DNA of 64,000 nucleotides. Origin: Leptolinea sp. HRD-7 (lineage in GTDB: Bacteria; Chloroflexota; Anaerolineae; Anaerolineales; Anaerolineaceae). Of the stretch, positions 1 to 7,509 are shown piece by piece. Where the stretch lies: positions 3,318,001-3,382,000 of the forward strand of contig AP024710.1 of NCBI GenBank assembly GCA_024363285.1, in the 5' to 3' direction. The notes beneath the pieces were generated by a model. The model searched no databases. It was not told where the DNA came from and saw only the letters and a list, made by a program, of their open reading frames with translations. How positions within the stretch are numbered: the stretch's first letter is position 1; every line of letters begins with the position of its first letter. The position numbers were made by a program, and so were the translations under genes.

Positions 1-1
1 C

Positions 2-91
2 ATCATTCGAACCCAGGGCTTCGCCCCACAGGCAGCCCGCGAATCAGCCCGTTCTCTGATGGCACTTCAGCCTGCCTGGAAAAAAATTTGA
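2..91 (+). CDS. Possible 3' end of an unidentified gene
   Basis: One plus-strand frame is open from the window edge to a TGA, giving a 29-residue tail that ends in LQPAWKKI. The stop sits just before the strong hairpin at 95-136, as expected for a gene end. Nothing identifies the product. The other two frames also stay open for part of this short stretch, so this is a guess from position and from the neighbouring terminator, not from homology. Confidence 0.25.
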   Translation: MIRTQGFAPQAARESARSLMALQPAWKKI

Positions 92-94
92 TGT

Positions 95-136
95 AAAACA
101 ATTTGTCCCTCGAAAATTCGAGGGACAAATTGTTTT
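95..136. terminator. Bidirectional terminator hairpin
   Basis: A perfect inverted repeat with 20-base arms (95-114 and 117-136) is GC-rich in its middle (TCCCTCGAA / TTCGAGGGA). It ends in a T-rich run on the plus strand (GTTTTTTCT) and TTTT on the minus strand. It lies directly after the stop of the leftward flavodoxin gene and could also end a rightward gene entering from the left. Confidence 0.8.
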
Positions 137-139
137 TTC

Positions 140-673
140 TCAGGCAGTTTGTTTTAGCAATACATTTTCGAGTGTTGAAGACCAGCTTTTTATCGCGTCC
201 CAGTCTCGACCGTCAAATTTTTTGAAAATATCACCGGTTTGCGAGGCAGGCATCATCTTTAATAATGAATCTGGAAACCGAAATTTATCTGGATCCATGG
301 CACCGGTAAATACTTCAACCGTAACCGGTTTAAACCACGTGATTTTATTAAGAATAATATCCAGTTGGGTTTTTGCATCGGTCATATCTTTGGGGGTGTT
401 ATATAAAGGCCCCAGAACAAATAATGCCGAAGGTATTTCAGAAATCTCCTTTTTAAATCGTGAGAGAAATTTCGATGCGTCACTCAACATAGAACCGATA
501 TATAACGGCGTTCCAAGCACAACAGCGTGATACCCGGAAATAGATTGAACATTAGCCGCCGGAAGCAGATCGGCATCTAAACCCATATTTCGCAATTCAG
601 CCGCGATTACTTCGGCCACACCTTGTGTAGAACCGTATTTGGTAGCATAGGTAACAAGCACTTTCTCAGGCAT
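140..673 (-). CDS. Flavodoxin-domain protein, HemG-like
   Basis: This is a 177-residue soluble flavodoxin. The N-terminal strand and FMN phosphate loop read VLVTYATKYGSTQG, followed by the second flavin loop region GTPLYIGSM, as in the Flavodoxin_5 / protoporphyrinogen oxidase HemG group, whose members are of similar length. It probably carries FMN and moves electrons to an unknown partner; a haem-synthesis role is not shown by the sequence. The ATG at 673 is chosen over the longer frame because AAGGAG lies seven bases upstream. It is divergent from the Crp/Fnr-type regulator, and the spacer holds an inverted repeat (698-714), so shared control is likely. The neighbourhood is rich in redox proteins. 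Confidence 0.8.
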   Translation of the reverse strand: MPEKVLVTYATKYGSTQGVAEVIAAELRNMGLDADLLPAANVQSISGYHAVVLGTPLYIGSMLSDASKFLSRFKKEISEIPSALFVLGPLYNTPKDMTDAKTQLDIILNKITWFKPVTVEVFTGAMDPDKFRFPDSLLKMMPASQTGDIFKKFDGRDWDAIKSWSSTLENVLLKQTA

Positions 674-697
674 GGAGATTCTCCTTTTTGGGAACTC

Positions 698-714
698 TAT
701 TGTTCTTAACAATA
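698..714. promoter_or_regulatory. Inverted repeat between flavodoxin and crp-like genes
   Basis: TATTGTT-CTT-AACAATA is a perfect 7+3+7 inverted repeat in the spacer between two divergent genes, about 25 bases upstream of the flavodoxin start. A dimeric helix-turn-helix regulator such as the adjacent Crp/Fnr protein could bind it, but the half-site does not match the palindrome at 1453-1472, so the binding protein is uncertain. Confidence 0.4.
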
Positions 715-759
715 TACGCACTAACCCGGGAAAAGATGCAACTAAATTCCATCTAACCG

Positions 760-1452
760 TTGGCTGACGATATAATCATTTTTGTGAACCGAAATCAAGA
801 AACCGTTCTAAAATCTATTCATTTCTTTAACGGGCTCTCGCCTCAGACAATGGATGAGATTGCTGCCTGCGCGGTGACAGTCAACCAGTCTGCCGGCGGG
901 ATTGTTCAGATCGAGGGGGAGGAATGCAACCGGGTGTGTTTTGTCGTTCGCGGCGCAGTCCGTGTTTACCGCTCAGCGCCGAATGGACGCGAACAAATAC
1001 TTCAAACCCTTGGACCGGGGATGCAATTTAACACCATCCCGGTAATTACCGGGAAGCGCAATAACAAAGCATCCGTTAGCGCGTTGACGGATGTCACATT
1101 GCTTTGCATTCCCGCGAAAGACTTCCAGCGAATGATGAACACCCGGTCAGATTTCGCGGCAGCCGTCGCCGCAGATCTTGCCCGGCGACTGGATAATATG
1201 ACAGGTTTAGTGGAAGATCTTTCCCTGCGTTCCGTCCGCGGTCGGCTTGCCCGCTTCCTACTGGAGCAGGCTGACAAAGGCGAACTCTCCACACATTGGA
1301 CTCAGGATGAAATTGCCGCCAAACTTGGAACAGTGCGCGATGTAATCGGCCGCACGCTGCGGAGTTTTCTCGATAAGGGGTTGATACGCCGGGAAGGCAG
1401 CCGCCTCCTGCTGGTTGACCGGGCCGGGCTCGAAGAAGAAACCAACTCGTGA
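760..1452 (+). CDS. Crp/Fnr family transcription regulator
   Basis: About 230 residues: an N-terminal cyclic-nucleotide-binding-type beta barrel (roughly 20-130), a long dimer helix, and a C-terminal Crp-type winged helix with recognition segment TQDEIAAKLGTVRDVIGRTL. It lacks the clustered N-terminal cysteines of oxygen-sensing FNR; the few cysteines (ACAV, ECNRVC) are scattered. It precedes a ferredoxin and a DUF438-hemerythrin-PAS gene in the same direction, which suggests a redox or NO-type signal; that is inference. The frame opens with TTG at 760; a GTG at 783 is an alternative and neither has a clear ribosome site. A perfect palindrome begins at the base after the stop codon and may be its operator on the downstream genes. 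Confidence 0.85.
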   Translation: MADDIIIFVNRNQETVLKSIHFFNGLSPQTMDEIAACAVTVNQSAGGIVQIEGEECNRVCFVVRGAVRVYRSAPNGREQILQTLGPGMQFNTIPVITGKRNNKASVSALTDVTLLCIPAKDFQRMMNTRSDFAAAVAADLARRLDNMTGLVEDLSLRSVRGRLARFLLEQADKGELSTHWTQDEIAAKLGTVRDVIGRTLRSFLDKGLIRREGSRLLLVDRAGLEEETNS

Positions 1453-1472
1453 AATACGACTTAAGTCGTATT
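1453..1472. promoter_or_regulatory. 20-bp perfect palindrome, candidate Crp/Fnr-type operator
   Basis: AATACGACTT/AAGTCGTATT is a perfect palindrome with no spacer, starting at the base after the regulator's TGA and 54 bases before the ferredoxin start. Its length and symmetry suit a dimeric regulator. No T-run follows, so it is unlikely to be a terminator. The sequence is not the usual FNR (TTGAT-N4-ATCAA) or CRP (TGTGA-N6-TCACA) site. Confidence 0.55.
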
Positions 1473-1526
1473 CGAAATCCTCTGTGAACGCTAATATGGA
1501 AATAGGAATCAAGAGGAACGCGGAAA

Positions 1527-1745
1527 ATGCCTGAAGAAACCAGAAATCAGCCGGAAATTGACCAGAATCTCTGCATTCATTGCGGAGCCTGTGCCGCGGT
1601 CTGTGCGGCAGGAGCTATCGCAGATGTAGATGGTAAACCGGAATTATCATCACCGCTTCAGTGCACCCGGTGTGCCGATTGCGAAGAGGTTTGCCCGGTG
1701 GGAGCCATTTCGGTGCCATTTACCATCGAGTGGACTGAAAGCTGA
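1527..1745 (+). CDS. 2[4Fe-4S] ferredoxin
   Basis: A 72-residue protein with two cluster motifs. The first is CIHCGACAAVCAAGAI, where the last cysteine is followed by Ala instead of the usual Pro; the second is CTRCADCEEVCPVGAI. Both keep all four cysteines, so two [4Fe-4S] clusters are expected. It acts as a small cytoplasmic electron carrier. It sits between the Crp/Fnr-type regulator and the DUF438 protein, all in one direction with short gaps, so it probably belongs to the same redox-responsive operon. The ATG at 1527 follows a purine-rich stretch (AGAGGAACGCGG). Confidence 0.88.
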   Translation: MPEETRNQPEIDQNLCIHCGACAAVCAAGAIADVDGKPELSSPLQCTRCADCEEVCPVGAISVPFTIEWTES

Positions 1746-1787
1746 CCGCGTTCCTCTAGAGACCATACCCGTCTACTGGAGGAAAAC

Positions 1788-3035
1788 ATGAGTGAATATA
1801 TTAATAACCGGTCAAAACGGATCGGAATGTTGAAGAACATCCTGAAAGGTCTGCATCAAGGCAAACCCGTAGAAGAAGTACGCGCCCAATTCGCGGAACT
1901 TGTTCAGGTCGCTGATTCTGGTGAAATCGCTGAGGTTGAACAGATGTTGATAGCTGAAGGAATGCCTGTGTCGGAGATCCAGAATCTATGCGATCTGCAT
2001 GTGTCCGTTGTTCGTGATTCTTTGAATCAACAAATCCCTCCAGAAAACCAGCCCGGGCATCCGCTTCACACATTCAAAGCGGAAAATGAAGAAGCCGCTT
2101 CCCTGCTCGACGCGCTGCAAAAAGTGATTGCGGACTACGCACAAGATCCAACGGAAGCCCGAAAGTTCCCGATCACGGTGGTTTTCGAACAACTATCAGA
2201 TTTTCCACGGCATTATCTTCGCAAAGAAAACTTGCTCTTCCCCATACTGGAACGCTATGGATTCACCGGGCCATCACAGGTGATGTGGGGCATTCAGGAT
2301 CAGATCCGCGCTGGTTTGAACAAAATGAAATCTTTACTGAAGGAAGACTCATCAGAGAACCCGGCAGTTTTCGCCATGCAACTGAAGGAAGCGTTTGAAA
2401 CCTTTGCCGTTCCCATGCGTGAAATGTTTTATAAGGAAGAAAAGATCCTCTTCCCCGCCGCACTGGAGAGATTGAAAGAAGACGAATGGTACTCCATCTT
2501 GCAGCAAGAACCTGAACTCGGTTATTTCCGGGTACAACCGGGCACCGATTGGAAACCGGCCGAAGTGCGCATACTGGAAGAAGAAGAACGATTCTTTTCC
2601 AGACAGACCAACAATGAGAAGGGATCCGACACATTGTTCGATCTGGAAACCGGCGCGTTGAGCATTGAACAGATCAACCTTATGTTGACCAATCTTCCGG
2701 TGGATGTGACTTTTGTGGATGAAAATGACGAAGTCCGGTTCTTTTCACAGACCAGAGAACGCATCTTTGAGCGTCAGGCAACGATCATTGGCCGCAAAGT
2801 GCAGCTCTGTCATCCGCCATCCAGTATGGATAAGGTCCAAAAGATCCTGGATGATTTCCGTACCGGGAAACGCGATGTGGCAGAATTCTGGATCCAGATG
2901 ATGGGCAAGTTCGTCCATATCCGTTACTTCGCCTTGAGAGACAGGCATGGAAAATATCGCGGAACGATTGAAGTATCGCAAGATGTAGCTCCCATTCGGG
3001 CGTTGGAAGGAGAACGCCGACTTTTGAACGATTAA
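1788..3035 (+). CDS. DUF438 - hemerythrin HHE - PAS protein
   Basis: The 415 residues hold three modules. An N-terminal helical DUF438 domain (about 5-85) is followed by a hemerythrin-like HHE region (about 95-235) with the expected His/Glu positions (e.g. FPRHYLRKENLLFP and FYKEEKILFP). A C-terminal PAS domain (about 285-405) starts near DVTFVDENDEVRFFS. The family is known as a likely diiron sensor or scavenger of O2/NO; a signalling output domain is absent. AGGAGG lies just before the ATG. It follows the ferredoxin by 42 bases, so co-transcription is likely. The exact ligand cannot be told from sequence. Confidence 0.88.
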   Translation: MSEYINNRSKRIGMLKNILKGLHQGKPVEEVRAQFAELVQVADSGEIAEVEQMLIAEGMPVSEIQNLCDLHVSVVRDSLNQQIPPENQPGHPLHTFKAENEEAASLLDALQKVIADYAQDPTEARKFPITVVFEQLSDFPRHYLRKENLLFPILERYGFTGPSQVMWGIQDQIRAGLNKMKSLLKEDSSENPAVFAMQLKEAFETFAVPMREMFYKEEKILFPAALERLKEDEWYSILQQEPELGYFRVQPGTDWKPAEVRILEEEERFFSRQTNNEKGSDTLFDLETGALSIEQINLMLTNLPVDVTFVDENDEVRFFSQTRERIFERQATIIGRKVQLCHPPSSMDKVQKILDDFRTGKRDVAEFWIQMMGKFVHIRYFALRDRHGKYRGTIEVSQDVAPIRALEGERRLLND

Positions 3036-3052
3036 TCCTTTCCAGCTTTTTT

Positions 3053-3088
3053 GCGGCGCGGTGATGTGAGTTTTCCACACCGCGCCGC
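3053..3088 (+). terminator. GC-rich hairpin after the DUF438 gene
   Basis: GCGGCGCGGTG (3053-3063) pairs perfectly with CACCGCGCCGC (3078-3088). It lies 17 bases past the stop codon, so a transcription-ending role is reasonable, but the T-run precedes the stem instead of following it. It may therefore be a weak terminator or an mRNA-stabilising stem. Confidence 0.45.
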
Positions 3089-3132
3089 TTCTGGTATCAT
3101 CATTGGTACATTCAAATAATCGAGGGCAAAAC

Positions 3133-3675
3133 ATGTTCCCAGAAATGAGACGTTTCAAGCAAGAAATCTCAAAAGAAGAATCGATAAACATCCTGAAATC
3201 CTGCAGCGCCGGTGTGCTGGCAGTCAACGGGATTAACGGATACCCATACACAATACCCCTGAATTACACCTATGTTGATAACCGGATCATAATTCACTGT
3301 GCCACAGAAGGCTATAAACTTGATTGTCTGCGGGCAGATGATCGGGTATCATTTTGCGTCATTGACCGGAATGAGATTGTGCCCGAAAAATTTGGGACAA
3401 TTTTTAGCAGTGTGGTTGTGTTTGGCCGCGTCCGTTTTATAACCGAAGACACCGAGAAGCAGTTCGCATTGGAAGCCATTAACGCAAAATATTCACCCGG
3501 TTTGAAAGAAGAAGGTTTGAAGGAAATTAAGCGTGGATGGAATCGCACGTTGCTATTTGCGGTAGACATTGAACACATGACGGGCAAGATTGACCTGTTC
3601 ACTATGATCGAACGATCGCGCGAAGAACGGGAAGCGGCGGGCAAAGCTTGCCCTGAGAAAAAAGAAAACGACTAA
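3133..3675 (+). CDS. Pyridoxamine 5'-phosphate oxidase-related flavin-binding protein
   Basis: About 180 residues with the split-barrel fold of the PNPOx-like/nitroimidazole-resistance group: LKSCSAGVLAVNGINGYPY, then YVDNRIIIHCATEGYKLDCL, and VVVFGRVRFI. Family members bind FMN or F420 and reduce small molecules or simply hold the flavin; the substrate here is unknown. The ATG at 3133 is preferred to an upstream TTG because GAGGG lies six bases before it. It is single, with a hairpin before it and an IS-like inverted repeat right after its stop. Confidence 0.8.
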   Translation: MFPEMRRFKQEISKEESINILKSCSAGVLAVNGINGYPYTIPLNYTYVDNRIIIHCATEGYKLDCLRADDRVSFCVIDRNEIVPEKFGTIFSSVVVFGRVRFITEDTEKQFALEAINAKYSPGLKEEGLKEIKRGWNRTLLFAVDIEHMTGKIDLFTMIERSREEREAAGKACPEKKEND

Positions 3676-3677
3676 AC

Positions 3678-3734
3678 AACTGAACTGCACCCCAAAAGTT
3701 GAACACCACCAACAGAAAGGGGTGCAGTTCAGTT
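3678..3734. repeat. Short IS3-type inverted-repeat element or hairpin
   Basis: AACTGAACTGCACCCC (3678-3693) is repeated in perfect inverse at 3719-3734, with only 25 bases between. The left arm continues as CCCCAAAAGTTGAACA, which resembles the terminal repeats of IS3-family (IS150 group) elements as I recall them (TG...CCCC.AAAAGTT..ACA), and the outer ends read TG...CA. There is no transposase. It may be a remnant, a mini-element, or just a terminator for the upstream gene, though no T-run follows. Confidence 0.45.
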
Positions 3735-3833
3735 CAAACCTCACCGCTTTGTTTATCGGGAAATACAATCAAACATATTAAGAAAGATCCTGACTAACCG
3801 CCGAAATCACCGGCAGAATACCGGTAAAACTAC

Positions 3834-4703
3834 CTATAAACATTCTCCCAGATCACATTTCCCATTACCGTTGGCATCTGTGTATTTACGGCATTTTCCC
3901 GGGAAAGAGCATCCGCGGTGACATCGAACAGTGCAAGCACTGGTATTCTGGTTTGATACCACTGGTACCGAGGTAGGTACAATGGTCGGGACAGTTGTTG
4001 GACTCAACGTTGCGACCTGTGCGACAGTGGTTTCTGTCGTTTTTTGTGCAAGGGGCAGATTGACGGTCTGATCTGATACCAATATCTGACCTGCCGTTGT
4101 TGGAATTGTTGGGGTAGACTGACTTTCACTGACTCTTTCAAGTACATTCCGGATCTGCGCACCGGCGACAAACACGCCTGCTCCCAAAACGGCTGACATT
4201 TTCAAAAATTCGCGGCGGTTGACCTGGGCAACCGCAGTCACAGGGACTCCGGCAGGTTCGTTCTTTTTCAACCGGCCAAATACCCGGGTCTCCGCCACAT
4301 TGACGATCCATTTCCGGTGCAAATATAGTTTGACCAGCAATGCGATAAGCGTAAACACAGCGGTACTAACATGCACTGCCCACCAACCGGTGTAGTTGAT
4401 AAATGCTAGATCCAGCCAGGTGGATATCACCAATCCGGTAAAAATGATCATACCGAAGCCACCCATTAGCAGTATGTCAATGATCAAATTGACGCGTGCG
4501 CTTGTCGTGCATTTTTCAAAAAATCGGGAAACGACTGTACCTATCCAATCCATGTGGCGGAAAAAGTGAACAAAAAGCAATATTCCCAGCCCGATTCCTA
4601 TCCATTGATGTAGTTCAACTCCGGTAATATCAAGAAAGAATGTGGCGAGAAATCCTGCTAGAAGTATCGCGTCAAGCCACCAGTTTGTTTTTTGCGTGTT
4701 CAT
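3834..4703 (-). CDS. DUF4405-like membrane protein with internal twin-arginine motif and Cys-rich tail
   Basis: The 289 residues start with about four membrane helices (10-30, 33-50, 70-92, 107-128) carrying histidines (H32, H46, H50, H111, H129) placed as in small haem-b membrane proteins of the DUF4405 type. After a basic loop comes RREFLKMSAVLGAGVFVAG (about 163-181), which looks like a twin-arginine signal in mid-protein. A Thr/Pro-rich linker follows, then a tail with six cysteines (CTVRCHRGCSFPGKCRKY, CDLGEC) and an Asp/Asn-rich loop. An electron-transfer role at the outer membrane face is plausible but unproven. GGAGTAAAA precedes the ATG. Confidence 0.7.
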   Translation of the reverse strand: MNTQKTNWWLDAILLAGFLATFFLDITGVELHQWIGIGLGILLFVHFFRHMDWIGTVVSRFFEKCTTSARVNLIIDILLMGGFGMIIFTGLVISTWLDLAFINYTGWWAVHVSTAVFTLIALLVKLYLHRKWIVNVAETRVFGRLKKNEPAGVPVTAVAQVNRREFLKMSAVLGAGVFVAGAQIRNVLERVSESQSTPTIPTTAGQILVSDQTVNLPLAQKTTETTVAQVATLSPTTVPTIVPTSVPVVSNQNTSACTVRCHRGCSFPGKCRKYTDANGNGKCDLGECL

Positions 4704-4719
4704 TTTTACTCCATAATCG

Positions 4720-4750
4720 GGTGAATTTCATAATGCATATGGTATTCACC
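4720..4750. promoter_or_regulatory. Inverted repeat upstream of the DUF4405-like gene
   Basis: GGTGAAT (4720-4726) and ATTCACC (4744-4750) form a 7-base inverted repeat within the leader of the leftward membrane-protein gene, 17 bases upstream of its start. It could be an operator. The arms are short and chance is not excluded. Confidence 0.3.
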
Positions 4751-4918
4751 AGATATGAAGAACTTGTGAAGGATATGTAATAGTCAAATCCTGACTTGAT
4801 GGAATCCTCTTAATAATTCCGCGTACGTTTACCGCGGTTAATCACCTGTTACAATAATCAAATTGATCTCCCTGTGGGATGTTAAAGTAAAACCATATTG
4901 GGGATTTCAAAAAAGCCA

Positions 4919-5704
4919 ATGGAAAACATAAAATTTATACAAACTACCGATCCGACAGTCATTGAACAGCTCAGACTTGATTATCTCAACCATCTTCCGC
5001 TGTCGCAAGAGTATTATCTGGAGATACTGATCAAGGATTCCAACCTGTACATAATCTTCATTGACAACACGCAAGCCGGGTATTTCGTCCTTTCTCCGGA
5101 TAATGTTCTTCTGGAGTATTACATTTTTCCCGAGTGGATCAATCAGATGGATGAAATATTCGGCTTTATCCTGAAGGAAGTCGGGATTAAAAAGGCGCTT
5201 TGTAAAACATTTGATTCAGATCTGCTCTTTTGCTGTCTTGCCTTCCATAAAAAGACTTCTACTATTGGTTTCATGTTCCGTGATTTTAAAGCGAAATCTT
5301 CTAACGTTACTCCATCGGGTATCAACGTGCGCCGGGCTGAAATGAATGATGAAGATCAAATCATTGCGGTTAATGAAGAAGTATTTGACCATGACGAAGA
5401 AGTTGGTCAGTACATCCGGGCTCAGCAAATCTTTCTATTCGAAAAAGCAAACAGCCTGGTTGGTTTTGGAATTTTTTCACCGGTCTTTCAAGGCCGAAAA
5501 GAATATGATATTGGTATGTTGATAACGCCGCCATTTAGACATCAAGGGTATGGTACGTTTATTATTAATTATCTTGTCAATTACTGCCGGCAAAACGGAT
5601 GGATTCCCAATGCCGGTTGTGCTGTAGAAAATATAGCCTCACGTAAGTGCCTCGAAAAAGCCGGATTTGTGACCCACCACCGATTGTTGGAATTTTTATT
5701 CTGA
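4919..5704 (+). CDS. GNAT family N-acetyltransferase
   Basis: About 261 residues. The C-terminal half holds the GNAT fold: an entry strand VRRAEMNDEDQIIAVNEE, then the acetyl-CoA pyrophosphate loop region TPPFRHQGYGTFIINYL (R/Q-x-x-G-Y-G), and a closing AGCAVENIASRKCLEKAGF typical of the family. The N-terminal 130 residues are less conserved and may be a degenerate GNAT repeat. The substrate is unknown. ATG at 4919 is used; an in-frame TTG at 4898 would add seven residues and neither has a close ribosome site. It precedes the adenosine deaminase gene by 33 bases, so the two may be co-transcribed. Confidence 0.8.
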   Translation: MENIKFIQTTDPTVIEQLRLDYLNHLPLSQEYYLEILIKDSNLYIIFIDNTQAGYFVLSPDNVLLEYYIFPEWINQMDEIFGFILKEVGIKKALCKTFDSDLLFCCLAFHKKTSTIGFMFRDFKAKSSNVTPSGINVRRAEMNDEDQIIAVNEEVFDHDEEVGQYIRAQQIFLFEKANSLVGFGIFSPVFQGRKEYDIGMLITPPFRHQGYGTFIINYLVNYCRQNGWIPNAGCAVENIASRKCLEKAGFVTHHRLLEFLF

Positions 5705-5737
5705 ACAGCATTTTTCTATTTTCAAAGGACAAAAGAA

Positions 5738-6766
5738 ATGAACATCAAAGAATTCATCCGACAAATGCCCAAAGTTGAATTGCATGTACACCTTGAAGGA
5801 TCCATCGAACCACAAACGTTACTTAAACTCGCAGAACGCCATAACGTAACACTCCCCGCCCGCAATCTGGACGAACTTCATGATTGGTACAAATTTACCG
5901 GTTTTGACCACTTCATCGAAGTTTACCTGGCAATCAGCAGCTGCATCTGCACCGCGGATGACCTTGAATTGATAGCCGCGGAATTTTTAAAAGACCGCGC
6001 TGAACAGAACATCCTCTACAGTGAAGTCATCTATACTCCTTATACCCATCTTCCCCATATTCCATTGGATGAGCAACTGGCCGCGCTGAATCGGGCGCGT
6101 AAAACCGCGGAAGAAAAATGGGGGGTGCGCATCAATCTGGCGCCTGATATCTCACGCGAACGTCGGCCTATTGAAGCCAGTCATCAGATCGCGGAATGGG
6201 CCATCAAGAACCGAAATAATGGCATAACATCTCTCGGGCTTGGGGGACCAGAGATTGGAAATCCACCCGAACTGTTCGCATCCACGTTTGAAATCGCGCG
6301 AAAAGCAGGCTTCCCTGCCACCCCGCATGCCGGTGAAACGGAAGGCCCTGCCAGTATCTGGGGCGCATTAAAAACGTTGAATGCTGTGCGCATCGGTCAC
6401 GGTGTACGCTGCCTGGAAGACCCCTCATTGGTATCCTATTTGAAAGAAAAACAAATTCCTCTAGAAGTCTGTCCATCCAGCAATGTTTGTCTGCATGTTG
6501 TGCCTGATCTCACCAGTCACCCGCTGCCCCGGTTGATGGATGAAGGACTGTTTGTCACCATCAATTCGGATGATCCTCCGATGTTCAATACCAACCTGAC
6601 AGAAGAATACCTGAGGATAACAGATGAATTTGGGTTTTCAGTACCACAGCTAAAACAATTCGTCTTCAATGCCGCCCGGGCAAGTCTACTTCCGATAGAC
6701 GAAAAAAATACCCTGATCCAGAATCTGACTGTACGTTTCTCAGAACTGGAAAAACAGTTGAATTGA
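5738..6766 (+). CDS. add: Adenosine deaminase
   Basis: This 342-residue enzyme hydrolyses adenosine (and probably deoxyadenosine) to inosine and ammonia in purine salvage, in the cytoplasm. Family hallmarks are present: zinc ligands in ELHVHLEGS (H16, H18), the HAGE motif with catalytic Glu, IGHGVRC with the third His, and NSDDPPMF with the catalytic Asp pair. Length fits the bacterial adenosine deaminase / adenosine-adenine deaminase group; adenine as substrate cannot be ruled out. AAAGGAC lies eight bases before the ATG. It follows the GNAT gene closely. Confidence 0.93.
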   Translation: MNIKEFIRQMPKVELHVHLEGSIEPQTLLKLAERHNVTLPARNLDELHDWYKFTGFDHFIEVYLAISSCICTADDLELIAAEFLKDRAEQNILYSEVIYTPYTHLPHIPLDEQLAALNRARKTAEEKWGVRINLAPDISRERRPIEASHQIAEWAIKNRNNGITSLGLGGPEIGNPPELFASTFEIARKAGFPATPHAGETEGPASIWGALKTLNAVRIGHGVRCLEDPSLVSYLKEKQIPLEVCPSSNVCLHVVPDLTSHPLPRLMDEGLFVTINSDDPPMFNTNLTEEYLRITDEFGFSVPQLKQFVFNAARASLLPIDEKNTLIQNLTVRFSELEKQLN

Positions 6767-6882
6767 TCTTTCCAGCAAGGTGTAAAAAAGCCTGGTCAAA
6801 AAATAACAAGCCCTTTATAACAAACTGGAATACAATTGAACCAAACATGATTGCTCTGGAAATCCAAAAATGAGGCGAATCG

Positions 6883-7344
6883 ATGAACTACAAGACCATA
6901 ATGATGGAACCGGACAAAAAAATTGCCCTTGTCGCCCATGACAATAAAAAGAAAGATTTGCTGGAATGGGCTAAGTTCAACCGTGATCTTCTGGCACATC
7001 ATAAAGTGTACGCAACTGGAACCACCGGCGAGTTGCTTGAAAAAGAACTGAGTATAAAGATCAACAAACTCCAGAGCGGCCCGTTGGGCGGTGACCAGCA
7101 GATCGGGGCCAAGATCACTGAAAACAAAATAGACTTTCTAATCTTCTTCTGGGATCCGCTTGAACCTGTTCCCCATGACCCGGATGTAAAGGCGTTACTG
7201 CGAATGGCCATGGTCTGGAACATTCCCACCGCCTGCAACCGGTCATCTGCCGACTTTATGATCTCTTCTCCGTTGATGGATAGCGAATACGAGAGGCGCG
7301 TACCGGATTATGAAAACTACCTGTCCCGCAAAATTCCAACTTAA
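6883..7344 (+). CDS. mgsA: Methylglyoxal synthase
   Basis: 153 residues matching the family throughout: [19 protein letters not shown] at the start, [11 protein letters not shown], the active-site loop [14 protein letters not shown], and [20 protein letters not shown] with the catalytic Asp region. It converts dihydroxyacetone phosphate to methylglyoxal and phosphate, a bypass of lower glycolysis when phosphate is short. It lies 116 bases after add with its own TGAGGCG ribosome site and is followed by a clear terminator. No glyoxalase is seen nearby. Confidence 0.94.
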   Translation: MNYKTIMMEPDKKIALVAHDNKKKDLLEWAKFNRDLLAHHKVYATGTTGELLEKELSIKINKLQSGPLGGDQQIGAKITENKIDFLIFFWDPLEPVPHDPDVKALLRMAMVWNIPTACNRSSADFMISSPLMDSEYERRVPDYENYLSRKIPT

Positions 7345-7463
7345 TTCCCAAAAGTAGAGGAATCAAAAGAACTACTTTTTACCTCTCTCACATCAAAAAA
7401 AACGATGAATAATGGGTGCAATACCTGATTATTCGTCAATTATTATAGTTTTTTTCAAACTTC

Positions 7464-7503
7464 AGGCTGTCTCAAAAGATATTAAAGACTTTTGAGATAG
7501 CCT
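7464..7503. terminator. Terminator between mgsA and the GGDEF-EAL gene
   Basis: AGGCTGTCTCAAAAG (7464-7478) pairs with CTTTTGAGATAGCCT (7489-7503) apart from one G-T type mismatch. CTTGTTTT follows on the plus strand, and a long T-run (TTTTTTT on the minus strand) lies a little beyond the stem in the other direction. It sits between two convergent genes and probably serves both. Confidence 0.75.
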
Positions 7504-7509
7504 CTTGTT

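Noticed and set aside
7464..7503. GGCTGTCTCAAAAG inverted repeat as an insertion-sequence end
   Set aside because: It resembles some IS ends, but it sits between two convergent stops with T-runs on both sides, which fits a terminator better.
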